64,000 nucleotides of DNA from Myotis daubentonii (Eukaryota > Chordata > Mammalia > Chiroptera > Vespertilionidae), in NCBI RefSeq assembly GCF_963259705.1, contig NC_081842.1, positions 68,274,787-68,338,786 on the forward strand, written 5' to 3'. This document shows, piece after piece, positions 9,149-20,958 of the stretch; within the stretch, counting starts at the first letter, position 1; the number at the start of each line of letters is the position of its first letter. The position numbers were made by a program, and so were the translations under genes. The notes below the pieces were generated by a model. That model was not told the DNA's origin, did no database searches, and was given only the letters and a program-made list of their open reading frames with translations.

Positions 9149-10780
9149 ATTTCTTTTTTTCAGACATTTGAATATTTGGTTCCACTCTCTTCTAGCTTGT
9201 AGAGCTTCTGCTGAAAAGTCAGATGAAATTCTGATAGGTTTTCCTATGTAGGTCATTTCCTTTTCCCTGGCTGCTTTGAGAATTTTTTCTTGGTCAGTAA
9301 TTTTTGACAGCTTCATTACCAAGTGCCTTTGAGAGGGCCTCTTTAGATTGAGGTAACTAGGTGTTCTGTTTGCTTCTTGGATTTGTGGATCTAGTTCTTT
9401 CCAGAAATTTGGGAAGTTCTCATCCACTATTTGTTTTAATAGACTCTCCATTCCATGATCTCTCTCTTCTTCCTCTGCAATGCCTATGATTCTGATATTA
9501 ATTTTGCTGATGGAGTCAGAGAGGTCTCATAGAGCTCTTTCACTTTTCTTTATTCTCAGGTCTCTCTCTTCTTCGCTCTGTGCCATTTCTTGATTCCTAT
9601 CTTTGATATAACTAGTTCTTTCCTCTAACTACTTGGTTCTGTTTTTTATGCTCATCATTTCACTCTTAATCTCCTTAATTAGATGTTTCATTTCCAGGAT
9701 TTCTGATGGATTCTTTTTTAAAGTTTCAATTTCCTTGGAGAAATACTTATTTTGTTCATTGATTTGTTTTCTGAGTGCATTAATTTACCTGTCAGTATTC
9801 TCTTGCATCTCATTGAGTATTTTCAGAACACCAATCTTGAAATATCTTTCATTTATATCACACAATTCCATGTGTTCCAGCCTGCTTGCTGGTGGTTTTT
9901 CATTTTCTTTCTGGTCATGATTTTTATTGTGGTTGGTCATGGTATTTGCTGCCCTCCTTTGTTTTCACATTTATCTCTGAAGAGGTCTTTCTAGTATGTT
10001 CTATTAGAGGGCTGAATCTCAAGGTTTTTACTTCTGTGGTCTCCCAGATTTAAGCCTCCCTGGCTTCCATAGGACAGTATAGCCTCATAGCGTGGGGGTG
10101 GGGGTTCGTTTTTCCCTCACCCTAATGGCAACCCCTGACCTCCCTAGGGTCCCCCCCCTAAGCACCCCACCTAGGGGTCAGTCACAGAGGGAAACAGCAA
10201 TTCTACTGCAACAGTTCTTGGTTTATAGGTAATATGCTCCTGGAGCCAACTCCAAGGGCAACAGAAAGCGAGTTTTGGGAGTTCAAGTAGCAACAGGGCT
10301 CTGTGATCATTTTCTGCTCTAGCCGCTTCAGCGAGCAACTCAAGACCCTGTTCACTCTGTTTGCTCACAGCTGGCAGCTTGCTGCTTGCTACTTGCCACT
10401 CATAGCTGGTCGCTGGCTGCTCACTTGAGTGACTTACACACTATTCACTCTTGCAGCTCACAGATTGCTTTGCTGGGCTGCCTCCCTACACTCTCTGTCA
10501 CTCCAGGCTAAATGAAGTGCCTGATACCTCTGGCTTTCTCCCCAGCTGAGCTGTGAACTTCTGGCTGCAGGGGTGTCTGTGGGCCATCTGCACTTGCCTC
10601 CCTTCTCATCTCCCCATTTATTCCAGGATGCCCACCTAGTGTTTCAGTGAGCAGGTCTTTCAGGCATGCATCTGTGTTGAGCAGAGACTTCTTTGTTGAA
10701 TTATAGATATTGGCCAACTTGTTAAAACATCAGGGGGAGAAGAAAAGATGCCCCCTTATGCCACCATTCCTCGAATATCA
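9149..10780 (-). mobile_element. 5' part of an older L1, minus strand
   Basis: It holds ORF1 sequence near 9150-9990 and GC-richer 5'UTR sequence up to about 10780. The class II LTR truncates it on its 3' side. The continuation of the L1 is not found left of 4600, which implies a deletion or rearrangement with the ERV complex. Confidence 0.75.
9150..9451 (-). pseudogene. L1 ORF1p fragment (RNA-binding region)
   Basis: The minus-strand frame covers the end of the RRM and the start of the C-terminal domain of the L1 nucleic-acid chaperone, with the LKRPSQRHLVMKL and ARREWNQIF blocks. The same region of the young L1 reads LKRPTPRHIIITM and ARKEWTEIY. The frame runs into the class II LTR, so the C-terminus is missing. 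The coiled-coil part lies further right, in broken frames. Confidence 0.75.
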
Positions 10781-10837
10781 CTCACCTATATGTTTCCATT
10801 GCTTCTTTCCTCCATACAATCCTTCTTCAACTTGAAC

Positions 10838-11236
10838 TGAAAGGGCGAGGGCTACGCCCTCCATCTTATCCCGGATCCTCCATTTTTGGGCAGTAGCCTT
10901 AGCCATGTGGTCCGCAAGGAGCTTCTTCCCGGAAGCCCAAGCCTCTGCTAGCCACGCCCAGGATTTCTTTAAACTAACCAATGACAATCAAGGGACGTGC
11001 GCGCCATAGATATGACCACATCCTGTGTAACAAGACACCGACTTACGCCCGGCCAATCGGCCTTTTCCCACGGGGCTCTCTCGCGCTCCCTCGGCGGCTT
11101 GCTGCTGCTTCGGCGAGTGTAGCTGGGGGGGGGGGGGGGGGGGGCAAACTAGTTTGAATAAAGACTCTCTGCTTTTGCTTCGGACTCGGCTGGCCCCCTG
11201 GTGGACTATTGGGGATCTTGAAATCTGGGCATAACA
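10838..11236 (+). repeat. Solo LTR of a class I ERV, related to the 4.6-8.6 kb provirus
   Basis: A 399-bp LTR, TGAAAGGG to GGGCATAACA, with a perfect 4-bp target repeat GAAC (10834-10837 and 11237-11240). AATAAA lies at 11157-11162. It shares the CTACGCCCTCCATCTT block, the CCAAT region and the U5 end with the provirus LTR. It lacks the CpG-rich U3 block and carries a run of 20 G at 11125-11144. Solo LTRs arise by LTR-LTR recombination. Confidence 0.9.
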
Positions 11237-11884
11237 GAACAGTCTCCCTACGACTTGCACAAACCTTCTGTGACGCTCCCAGTGCCTTTTAGTTTGTTTT
11301 ATTTTTCATTCATTCAGAAATAATCAATTTTAGAACAATTTACTTTTAATTCTATATTCCGAAACCATACAATTTCTTTTTAACTTAATTCTAATTCTTA
11401 ACTTTTAGAAACCTTAATTTTTTTAGTGACAGGTAAGTAACTAACATTCCTCAGATTGGTAAATATGTTTTATAACTTCCAGAAATATGTTTGTCCTTTT
11501 TTTTCTGTTGGTAAATACACTCACATTTTTAAGAGGCATAACAGAATTATCCCTTCAATGTGCTTAAAAGTGAGTTGTTTAATTATCTGTAGTCCTTGAG
11601 TGTTTTTAGAAGGCTGGAGACTAGGCCTCCATTTGAAAAGTACCACATTCTTTGCTTTGCGGGGAGTGGCCCCCCTCCTGCAGTTTCTGCAGCTGGCATA
11701 TAGTTCCGGCCCTCCAGCAAGAGAATTTGGAGCATTTAAAGGTTTCACTTTTCAAAATGTTCCTTTAATTACCTTAGTCTTATTTATATTTTTAATTACC
11801 CAGAAGCTTAGACTGGGCAAGATGTCCCTTCCTAATAAGGAAATGGGTCATACCAGATTTATAAGAAAGGCATGACTAAAAGTG

Positions 11885-11994
11885 AGATTCCAAAGGCTGC
11901 AGCTGAGGGGTTGAGTAACATGGAAGCATTGAGGATACAGTCCCCATGTCTAAAAAAAAAAAGTAATGGGATTACCTGTCACATCAAGGGTCAC
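11885..11994 (-). pseudogene. Retroviral protease remnant
   Basis: The minus strand encodes a VTLDVTGNPITF stretch and, after a T-homopolymer frameshift, LDMGT. This fits the flap-side strand and active-site loop of a retroviral aspartic protease, where the family has D-(T/S)-G. Here the middle residue is Met. Catalysis is not expected. Confidence 0.55.
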
Positions 11995-12104
11995 CCTTGG
12001 CTCCATCCCTTCTTCTTAGTGGAAGCTGCCTCAGGCATAGGGCCCCTTCAGTTCAAAGCCATCCTGTGGGTAGGTTCCAGTCTGGGGACCCTCTGAACCT
12101 GAGG

Positions 12105-12145
12105 ACAGTTCTTCTTGCAGTGGCCACACTGTGGCAGAAGGAACA
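12105..12145 (-). pseudogene. Nucleocapsid zinc-knuckle remnant
   Basis: The minus strand reads C-S-F-C then, across a one-base shift, G-H-C-K-K-N-C. This is a decayed CCHC knuckle (C-x2-C-x4-H-x4-C), preceded by basic residues. One knuckle, as in gammaretroviruses, supports class I assignment. Confidence 0.55.
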
Positions 12146-12293
12146 GGGTTTTTGAGGGGGCCCCTTCCTAGGGCACTTCTTTTTCTAGTGTCCTTCTGGG
12201 TCCTAAGGCTGGTTTTGGTAACTTTTTCCTGATGTCTGCCCTATTTGTTGGATAAAGGTATCCTTGAAGCACTCAACAGTAGGAAAGCAGGGA

Positions 12294-12554
12294 TTACATG
12301 GTTACTGTTGCTCTTTGGGAAGGGGCATGAGCTGAGACACAGGCTTGTTCTACCTTTGGGATGGGTTTTGTTTGATTCTCTAAGGACAAAAGCCAGCCTC
12401 TTGAGGAGGGTATAAGGAAGGTGTCCTTTAACTCTTCTGACATTGTGGCAATACACATTTTATAAGTTTTCCTTAAGTCCCTATCTTGGTAAAGGCCTAT
12501 AAACATTTGAACATAAGGCATTTCACGCCATTTGTTTTTATGTATGCAAAACAA
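12294..12554 (-). pseudogene. gag capsid C-terminal remnant
   Basis: An 86-codon minus-strand frame contains KWREMPYVQMFIGLYQDRDL, resembling the major homology and following helix region of gammaretroviral-type capsid. It is in the right order upstream of the nucleocapsid remnant. The frame is partial. Confidence 0.6.
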
Positions 12555-13679
12555 ATCAAATGGGGCAGTAGTGTTACTATCTAGAGATCCATTTATAGGC
12601 CAGGCTTCCTGGTCTCCAAGTTAGTATTGGGGCCAAGCTGTATTAGAAAAGAAAATTATTATTATTATTTTTTAAAAGTCTGAGGATCAAATTTGTCCCA
12701 ATTCATTAGGTTGCATCCCAGAGTAGAATCTTGTGGTAAGGAATTTTGGTTTCCCATCCGAAAGAGACTAGAGGAGGTCATAGGAGAGAATGGGTATCCT
12801 CGTTCTCCTATGTTATCATAGTCTTCTCTGTTACCACCTCCTGGAGAAAGACATCCCTTCTCAGGCCTGGGTTTCCAGAATTAACTAGTCTTACTGTGTA
12901 ACCTGAATTTCTGGCTTCAGTTACCCGTGGACGTGTCTACACTGTGCCTTGCGGTGGCCTTTACTAATAACAAGGATATCGTAGGAATGGAATTAACTCC
13001 ACTTAGGCAGGGGACTTATCTCCATGCCCACCCCTTTTGTCTCTGTTCTCATCTGACTTAAAACCTCCTTTGCCTCTGATCCCTCTTTCCCTGTGCTATG
13101 GAGGGGTGGGGAGGAGGAGATCTCATACCTTCTGGATGCCCTTCTATTTTATTTAGGCGATAATGCCATCAGTTACTGAGCCATTTTTCCTGCCTAGGCC
13201 CTGTTGGAGTAAGAATTGTAGTATTTCTAGTCTCGCTAGTTGTTGTAAAGATAGGGCCCTTCTAGGTTCTTGCAATATTTTCATTCCCTCAAAAAAAATT
13301 TGCTATCCAATATATCTGCCCACTGGCATGTCTTCAAATATGCCACTCCTGTGTACTTTTCCCCAACCCCACCCTTTCTTGTGGATCCCGAAGAGTCATG
13401 CATAACAGATACCTGAATAGCATGGACAATCCTTCCTTTGTCTATGTCTAATTAGGTAGTTTACTGACATCCCCTAAATTTTGGTAAGGCTCATTAGGAC
13501 AGGTCTAGCATGCCTTCCTAATTTTTGTTATTCGGCAACTCCCTAAACCCCAATGGCAAAACAGAAAAAGAAACCCTCCGAAGGGACTGAATTCACTGTG
13601 ATCCGCTGGAGGGAATCAAGGACAACCACGCAGGGAAGAGTTAGCTGACAGCAATCCACCTCAGATCCCAATCATGCTC

Positions 13680-13697
13680 ATCCATGTCACAGCACCA
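13680..13697 (-). other. Primer-binding site, tRNA-His-like
   Basis: On the minus strand TGGTGCTGTGACATGGAT differs at three of 18 positions from the tRNA-His site used by HERV-H-type elements. It sits two bases below the LTR end (CTCACA). Confidence 0.65.
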
Positions 13698-13699
13698 CT

Positions 13700-14150
13700 T
13701 GTGAGAGGCACCTCTCACAGACACCAGACAGGTGTTAGGGGACAGCCCCTTGCGTATTGCCCCCTCCTTGGTTCTTGTCTTCTTGTATGAATGAATTAAA
13801 ATGAGTGACTCCAGATGATTGCACAGCGATAAGCCAATTTATTTAAAAAATTAAAGCAAGCAAATTGATTCAAGAAACAAACAAATCTACTAAACTGCAT
13901 CTGAGATGGGGCTCAGGTGGGCTTTCCCAGCTAGTTTGGAAAAGCGATCCTGGTGGGGGGTCCAAGGACCCAGGATCGCTTTATATACCCTTCTGCCCAC
14001 AGATTTTAAATTCCTCTTCCAGATATCCTGGTGTAGGTAAACTCTAAAGGTCTCTCCCTTTTACTTTGTTATGACTTGCCCAGTACTTATGAGAAGCACC
14101 TACCAATTTTACCTTGGCAAGCCCTAAGACTGCTGGCTTACCTGATTAGG
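13700..14150 (-). repeat. 5' LTR of the older class I ERV
   Basis: Minus-strand LTR ending CCTCTCACA at 13700, with a TATATAAAG box near 13980 and an AATAAA-type signal near 13840. The outer boundary near 14150 is uncertain. The U3 has an inverted pair around the TATA box (CGATCCTGG and CCAGGATCG, 13944-13978). Confidence 0.6.
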
Positions 14151-14159
14151 GACTGAAAT

Positions 14160-14968
14160 AAAACTGCCATCCCCTTTTTCTTCCATTCCCGAAAGGGCTG
14201 ACTTGTTTGTTTAGTGAGACAGGCTTTTAACACTTCCTCTTCTTTCCTTCCCTTCTTCAGCCTTAGCAGATCCAGGGTAATATACGTTATGTATTCTCTG
14301 TTGCATTAACATTCCTCCTCCCATCCCCCTTCCCTTCTTGTATTCTTTAGTGAGGAGAGGCATTTAGCCATTTGTTTTCAAATGCCCTTATTTGGGGAAG
14401 ATAATGGCTTGTTATTTATGAGCTAGCTGCAAGGTCCTCAAACTATTTGGCCTTGTTTAATTTTCTTGTCTCATTTTCCCTATTCCACTCGCTTAGGAAT
14501 AGGAATTTCCCTCGCTTCTCACCATCCTTTAACAGATGTGATCAAGTTGCTGAAAGAGGGCCAGCATGATCTAGTGACTCTCACTCAGGGTGGTAGCTTG
14601 AGACCCTAGGGGTAGAGAAAGGCTGGACAGCAATTCAAATGGGCCTTAAGTTACAAAAGGGATTTATTGGCTCCCATAATAGAAAATTCTAGTGGTTAGG
14701 AGAGTCTCAGGCAAGGACTTATCCAACACCACAAATATGGACCAAAGGAACTAAATTATTGCCCACCCCATGTCTGTTTTCTGCAAGTATCATACTGTGT
14801 TATCAATATAACTGCAGTTCCCTTTTTTTGTGTGTGTATGATAGCTGCCAGTATTCCTACAGGTTCTGTGCTTCCTTGTTTACATCCAGAAAAAAAAAAT
14901 CTCACCCACTTCTCTCTTGGAAGTGTAGACTGCTGCTTTCCCGTACAAATTCAATAAATACTTTTTTT
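14160..14968. other. No confident feature
   Basis: Contains AGGGATTTATTGGCTCCCATAAT near 14660, which looks like the start of an old repeat that I cannot name. Nothing coding is recognisable. Confidence 0.35.
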
Positions 14969-14985
14969 AAAGTTTTATTTTCTCA

Positions 14986-15997
14986 TTGGACAGATATATG
15001 CAAGAAAATGAAACTAGACCACCAACTTACACCATACACAAAAATAAACTCAAAATGGATAAAGGACTTAAATGTACGACAGGAAACCATAAAAATTCTA
15101 GAAGAATCCAAAGGCAACAAAATCTCAGACATATGCCGAAGCAATTTCTTCACTGATACAGCTCCTAGGGCACTTGAAACTAAAGAAAAAATTAACAAAT
15201 GGGACTACATCAAAATAAAAAGCTTCTGCACAGCAAAAGAAACCATCAACAAAACAACGAGAAAACCCACTGTGTGGGAAAACATATTTGCCAATGACAT
15301 ATCTGATAAGGGCCTAATCTCCAAAATTTATAGGGAACTCATACAACTTAACAAAAGAAAGATAAACAATCCAATCAAAAAATGGGCAAAGGACCTAAAT
15401 AGATACCTTTCAAAAGAGGACATCCAGAAAGCCAAGAGACATATGAAAACATGCTCAAAGTCACTAATCATCCGAGAGATGCAAATCAAAACAGCAATGA
15501 GGTACCATCTCACACCTGTCAGACTGGCTATCATCAACAAATCAACAAACGACAAGTGCTGGAGAGGATGTGGAGAAAAAGGAACACTTGTGCACTGCTG
15601 GTGGGAATGCAGACTGGTGCAGCCACTATGGAAGACAGTATGGAGTTTCCTTAAAAAACTGAAAATGGAACTCCCATTTGACCCTGTGATCCCACTTCTA
15701 GGAATATATCCCAAGAAACCAGAAACACCAATCAGAAAGGATATATGCACCCCTATGTTCATAGCAGCACAATTCACCATAGCTAAGATCTGGAAACAGC
15801 CTAAGTGCCCATCAGTAGATGAATGGATTAGAAAACTGTGGTACATCTACACGATGGAATACTATGCTGCTGTAAAAAGGAAGGAACTCTTACCATTTGC
15901 AACATCATGGATGGAACTGGAGAGCATTATGCTAAGTGAAATAAGCCAGTCAATAAAGGAAAAATACCACATGATCTCACTCATTCGTGGACAATAG
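14986..15997 (+). pseudogene. L1 ORF2p C-terminal fragment
   Basis: An uninterrupted frame covers about the last 336 residues of ORF2p, below the reverse transcriptase. It includes the cysteine-rich motif [18 protein letters not shown] (C-x3-C-x7-H-x4-C) and the [15 protein letters not shown] block. No start codon of its own belongs to L1; the frame merely happens to stay open upstream into flanking DNA. It closely matches the same part of the L1 at 27-29 kb, so both are recent copies of one family. Confidence 0.9.
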
Positions 15998-16274
15998 AGA
16001 CCATTATAAACTTTTGAACAATAATAGATACAGAGGCAGAGCTGTCTCAAACAGATTGTCGAGCTGCAGCGGGAAGGCCGGGGAGGGTTGGGGGGCAGGA
16101 GGTAGGGGGGTAAGAGATCAACTAAAGGACTTGTATGCATGCATATAAGCATAACCAATGGACATAAGACACTGGGTGATAGGGGAGGCTAGGGGACTGT
16201 CTAGGGCGTGGGGATAAAATGGATACATATGTAATACCCTTTGTAATACTTTAAGCAATAAAAAAAAAAAAAAA
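14986..16274 (+). mobile_element. Young 5'-truncated L1 with perfect target duplication
   Basis: A 1.3-kb L1 3' end (ORF2 C-terminus, 3'UTR, AATAAA and poly(A)) lies between perfect 17-bp copies of AAAGTTTTATTTTCTCA (14969-14985 and 16275-16291). The truncation, tail and duplication are the signature of target-primed reverse transcription. Confidence 0.95.
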
Positions 16275-16291
16275 AAAGTTTTATTTTCTCA

Positions 16292-17791
16292 AATAGGTAC
16301 ACATTCTCTGAACCAGAGAAATGCTGTGTGCTGATTGGCTGAAGCCAATAAGGGCCCACCAATTAGGACTACCAAGTTTATAGGTAGGCTCACCTTCCCC
16401 CAAAACACATGAAGATTGGGGTTATGTTTCAGGGAAGGAAAGATCATAGAGTCTGACTGTCCAGCAAACTGACTAGCAAAAACCTACCACCCCATGTAAG
16501 GATTCTAACCCTAATGTAAAGCTTGCGAAAGGTTTTTTTAAAAAAATCACCAGCTAGTATATGCATAACTAATTTGAGGGACAATAAGAGGTAGAAGGAA
16601 ATAAATTAAGGGGCTTTTGAAGTCATCCAAGTGAGAGAGAATGTTGCCAGCAGAAAATAGGTGGATTCAAGAAAAATATAACAGGTAGAACTTTGAGACT
16701 TAATAGCAAGTTGGATATGGGGACTGAGTGAGGAGGGGGCATTGGTTAAAATGTGCAGGGTTTAAATGCCTAACAAGGAATGGCAATTCCTGCTATTGAA
16801 GATTCTGTTGTGAGAGGAAGTATTTGGGGGACAAATATCACTTCAGCTTTAAACATGTTGAACAGGTGAGCACAATACTGGAGAAAAATTACCATGGCAA
16901 TTGTTAACCTAAAAATAAAAAGCCAAAGTAAGAGGCAACAAGTGTTTGAGATCCAAGAGAACAGCTATTCAGAAAACACTGATTTAGCCAGAAACCCAAA
17001 TAGTATTCTGATAATGAGGTACAGGGGAATGTTTACAAATAGAAGAAATTTCTATGGGTGTTAGGTTAAGTAAGGAGTTTCTATAGGTGCAGTAAAGCTA
17101 ATTATAAAGAAGGTCTTTAATTTTCAGTCTAGGTTGTCATAACTTCTGCTTTCCTGTTATCTTTGCAAACAATTATTTGGAATAGAATGCTGCTTTAGGT
17201 TCAGTCCAAAGGTTATTTTGCCCAGTGTTTTTGTTGTTGTTTGTTTGTTTGTTTGTCCAGTTTTAACATCCCAAAGGTTTGAAGAGCAAGACTTGCAGTT
17301 CAGTTCCTTGGGGATTGCAGCTCCAACTTTGTTTTGAAGAGGATCCACTTGTATTATTTTTCACAAAATAGTTAGAGATTTGTTTCAGCATTTCCCAATT
17401 TCAGAGTTTTACTTAAAAAATTGATTAGAATTTTTAAAATTTTAAAAATCCATTACATAGCTAAATATATTATGGATTTCATCTGTAAAAATGTATATAT
17501 GTACAGCGAAATATCAAATAAAATATAAACTTATAAGTGTTAAATATACTGTATCATTCTAACGTAAACTAGTAGCCTTGCTAGCTCTGCTGCTTTTGTT
17601 AACATCAAACCCTTTAGCCCCAGAGGTTTGAGTTTGGTCTCTGATGGAGCTGGTCCCACTGAGCATAGTATTAGCATCCCATGCTTAGCTACCAGGCTCT
17701 TCTCTGCTCTGGCCCCATATTGTGAGTATTGCTACTTCCTGTGCATCTTGTCCTGCCCACAGTTAAAATCTCCCCTTTGTGTAGGAGAGAC
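16292..17791. other. No feature recognised
   Basis: About 1.5 kb of AT-rich sequence with a short GTTT repeat near 17237-17255. No gene or named repeat is recognisable. Confidence 0.4.
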
Positions 17792-17805
17792 ATCCTCTCA
17801 CTTTA

Positions 17806-18018
17806 TTTTTATTAAATATATTTTTATTGATTTTAGAGAGGAAGAGAGGGGGAGAGAGAAACATCAATGATGAAAATCACTGATCAGCTGCTTCTTGCAC
17901 ACCTCCATACTGGGGATCGAATCCACAACCCAGGCATGTGCCCTTGACCGGAATCAAACCCGGGACCTTCAGTCTGCAGGCCAACGCTCCATCCACTGAG
18001 CCAAACCAGCTAGGGCGA
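17806..18018 (-). mobile_element. VES SINE with target duplication
   Basis: Full-length minus-strand VES between perfect 14-bp repeats ATCCTCTCACTTTA (17792-17805 and 18019-18032). Head, B box and A-rich tail are all recognisable. Confidence 0.95.
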
Positions 18019-18106
18019 ATCCTCTCACTTTAGATGGCTTCTTAGTTTTTACTCAGTCTTTTTCCTTGAGTGGGAATGGGGTGGGAAGATCAAAAGAAAG
18101 ATGAAG

Positions 18107-18326
18107 AGCCCAGCCAGTGTGGCTCAGTGATTTAGTGTTGATCCATGAACCAAGAGGTCACCACTTCAATTCCCAGTCAGAGCACATGCTCAGGTTTCGG
18201 GCTCTATGCCCAGTTGGGGGGGGGGGGGGGGAAGGCGGCCGATCAATGTTTCTCTCATTGATGTTTCTCTCTCTGTATCCCTCACCCTTCCTCTGTGTCT
18301 CAAATCAATAAAAGCATATTTTTGAA
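18107..18326 (+). mobile_element. Diverged VES SINE with target duplication
   Basis: Plus-strand VES with the CCAGCCAGTGTGGCTCAG head, flanked by AAAGATGAAG (18097-18106 and 18327-18336). It carries a run of G near 18216-18231 and is older than its neighbour. Confidence 0.88.
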
Positions 18327-18884
18327 AAAGATGAAGGGGAGGGCTAGGGAATGCCAGGACTGTGTAGTCAAGAGGACTTATAGTGTCACTTATAGAGTTC
18401 ATTCACCTAGCAATAGCAGAGCCAAACACTAGACATTGAGAATTGCAGTGGAGAAATACTGGCTATTTTATTCTGAATGACACCACCCAGGAGAACGGAA
18501 GTAATGCTCAAAAGCCTGCAATCCCTGATGGTGTAGGATAGATTACACAGCGCGAAATCCTGCACGCCATGGGTTAGGCCCGAGTTTGAGCTTGTGTTGG
18601 GAGCTGATTGGTTGGAGATGAGGCAAAGGTAATGAATTATGTCTTCAGGTCTTGAGGAGAGTTCTGAGGTCTGTTCCTATGTCCACCTGTCTGGTTTCAT
18701 GGGAAAGTAGGCAAGGCTGGTTCCACCTCAGGGCTCAGAAGCTGAAACATAACTTAGGTCAAGATGCTGTCTTTAGCCTGCCAGAGGTTTGGACCATGTT
18801 ACCATTAGTCAGGTCCAGGCTGCTGTCTTCTGCTGCTTCAAGGGGTTGCTAATTATCAGGAGAAAGACTAGGTCTCTGGGGTGG

Positions 18885-19784
18885 AGAGAGAGCGAGAGAG
18901 AGAAAGAGAGAGAGAGAGAACGAGCGAGCGAGAGAGAGAGAAACATCAATGTGAAAGAGACACTTTGATTGATAGGTTGTTTTCTGCATGTGCCCTGTGT
19001 GGATGAAAGGGGCCACATGATAACCTGACAAGCTCAGGGAAGGCCTGCATTGGGCGGCCTTGCAAACTCAAAGATCTAAAGTACCCACAAAAGATGGTCT
19101 GAAATTAAACTTTAACTAAAAGCAGTTATGATGGTGGGTAGTTATGTCCTAGGCTGGTTGGTATCTTCACTGACAAGGTCAATCTATAACTTAACTGAGC
19201 CTGTTATCTTTTTGCATCTGAGATAACATACCTATGAAATGTCTGGGTAACTTGTAACTTCCCTTTTTCCAGATCCCTTGGGACACAACCTAATGTGTCC
19301 CTGCGCCAGGACAGATACCACAAATTCCTTCATTGTTATTATCATGCTAATTGCCGGCTGTTAACTATCCTATACCCACCTAAGTAATGTGTCTATCATT
19401 TTATTTTTTATCCAATCCCAGAGGTGACCCCTCTGCCTGCCCCCTCCCCTTTGCTTTTTCCCACCTCTCTAATCTACCACCAATGGATTTCATGTAACCC
19501 ATCTATGTCTCCTCCTTTATTGCAATGTATAAAAATAGATGAAAAAATGGCCATTCTCTGGAGCATTATCCCAATCTGTTGAGATTCTGCTTCCCCACTC
19601 CTGTAGATAGTTTGGCTCAAACTCACAAAAATTCTTTACAGGTTTGATTGCTTTTACTTTAACACCTGACTAGGATAGGGATGGAACCTGCAACCCAGGC
19701 ACGTGCCCTTGACCAGGATTCCAACCCGAGATCCTCCTGTGTGCAGTGGACATTCTAACCACTGAAAAACACTGGCAAGGGGCT
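18885..19784 (-). mobile_element. VES SINE (minus strand), split by an LTR
   Basis: The tail half lies at 18885-18997, with an expanded GA-rich tract. The head half lies at 19665-19784. The two parts join in register once the intervening LTR is removed. Confidence 0.82.
18998..19664 (+). repeat. Solo class I ERV LTR inside the VES
   Basis: 667 bp, starting TGTGGATG and ending CTTTAACA, with a perfect 4-bp target repeat CCTG (18994-18997 and 19665-19668). A TATAAAAATA box lies near 19528, followed by sequence resembling an R/U5 region. A 4-bp duplication fits gammaretrovirus-like integration. Confidence 0.82.
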
Positions 19785-19850
19785 AGAGCTAGAATTTAAA
19801 ACTAAATTTAATCAAAGTCACAAGAACCCTCGGCTTTAGCAGTAAGGGTA

Positions 19851-20337
19851 TTGGGGATGGGGGCAAGAAGAAGAGAGGAAAAGATTTATCTGAAGAGGAT
19901 CCACCCTCTTCTTTTCTACAGCCTTTTATTAGTCTTCATTATTTGAGACTTCTGGAATTCATTTTTTATCTTTGAACCACAGTTTCTAAATTAAAATTTC
20001 TTTTTCCTGTTTTAACGGAAACCTGAATTCAATGCCAATGGACTTCTTTCAGTAAATGAACAAAAATATGCTTTGAGAAATTTCTCTTAATAAAAATTCT
20101 GGGTCAGTGTGAGAGCTAAATTTTAACAGGAAAAACTTACCCTTTATTGATATCAATAGCATTATTGTTCATCGGGTTTTCCATGCGTCTTTTGAATATT
20201 TTCTCCAGGAAAGTAACTTAATGAATTAAATGAAGGAAATACATAATCATAATGAAGACACATCTTGGATACAAAGATAAAAATTTAATGTAGAAACCAA
20301 AGGGAGATTTTAAAAAAAACTAAGTATGAGGAAATAC
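19851..20337. other. No feature recognised
   Basis: AT-rich sequence, no gene or named repeat recognised. Confidence 0.4.
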
Positions 20338-20339
20338 AG

Positions 20340-20390
<51 letters not shown>

Positions 20391-20422
20391 GGAGAGAGAG
20401 ACGGAGAGAGACAGAGAGAGGA
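20338..20422. repeat. (GA)n microsatellite
   Basis: Long AGAGAG array with CGGAGA variants near its right end. Confidence 0.95.
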
Positions 20423-20495
20423 TGTGATCTTACACTAATCACATGTGCTTTCTCAACAACACTCTTGATAAATAGGCATAAAAGCAGATTGTGTT

Positions 20496-20624
20496 CCTGC
20501 CCTGGCTGGTGTGGCTCACTTGGTTGGAGCTTCTTCCCAGTCACAGGTTTGATTCTTGTCAGGGCACATACCTGGGTTGCAGGTTTGATTCCTTTCTCTA
20601 AACATTAAAAAAAAAAAAAGAGTG
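20496..20624 (+). mobile_element. Short VES SINE with target duplication
   Basis: 129-bp plus-strand VES head followed directly by poly(A), between GATTGTGTT repeats (20487-20495 and 20625-20633). The middle and tail of a normal VES are missing. Confidence 0.85.
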
Positions 20625-20744
20625 GATTGTGTTTCAAATACACATTTGTATTCTTTTGTGTAGATCTTGGTTCAATGTTAAACAGTCATAAAGAGTTTAA
20701 CAGTCACAGAGAGTTCAACATCCTCCAGACACCTTTGCTGTTGG

Positions 20745-20925
20745 AACCATTTGCATCTCTGAAGTGAGTTCCTGTACACAACTGTAGGAAGTAGGGGGTG
20801 CTATTGACATTTAATGTGAAAAGGCCAGAGATATTGCTAAATATCCTACAATGCAATATATAGCACAGCCTTTACAACAGGGCATTATCCATCCCAAAAT
20901 GTCAACAGTGCTGAGTTTTGATATA
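20745..20925 (-). mobile_element. MER5-type hAT remnant
   Basis: On the minus strand it matches the middle of MER5A: a TTGACATTTTGGG start, a GCATTGTAGGATATTTAGCA block and a TGTCAATAGCACCCCC block. It is old and diverged. Confidence 0.75.
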
Positions 20926-20958
20926 GATCTTCCTTTCCTCCAACTGGTGGATGGAGTA

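Larger units (their letters stand above)
11250..14150 (-). mobile_element. Older class I ERV, tRNA-His-like primer site, truncated
   Basis: On the minus strand: LTR (from about 14150 to 13700), primer site (13697-13680), gag remnants (about 13500-12100) and protease remnant (about 12000-11885). Polymerase and a 3' LTR are not recognised; the interior fades out near 11500. Frames are broken throughout, so it is much older than the 4.6-kb provirus. Confidence 0.7.
18440..19850 (-). repeat. ERV LTR (minus strand), split by nested insertions
   Basis: Sequence at 18545-18884 and 19785-19850 matches a second copy at 34190-34565. Both carry GGAGCTGATTGGTTGGAG, a reverse CCAAT box. The LTR is split by a VES SINE, itself split by another LTR. 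Outer ends are not defined; I infer LTR identity from the CCAAT box and dispersed copies. Confidence 0.6.
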
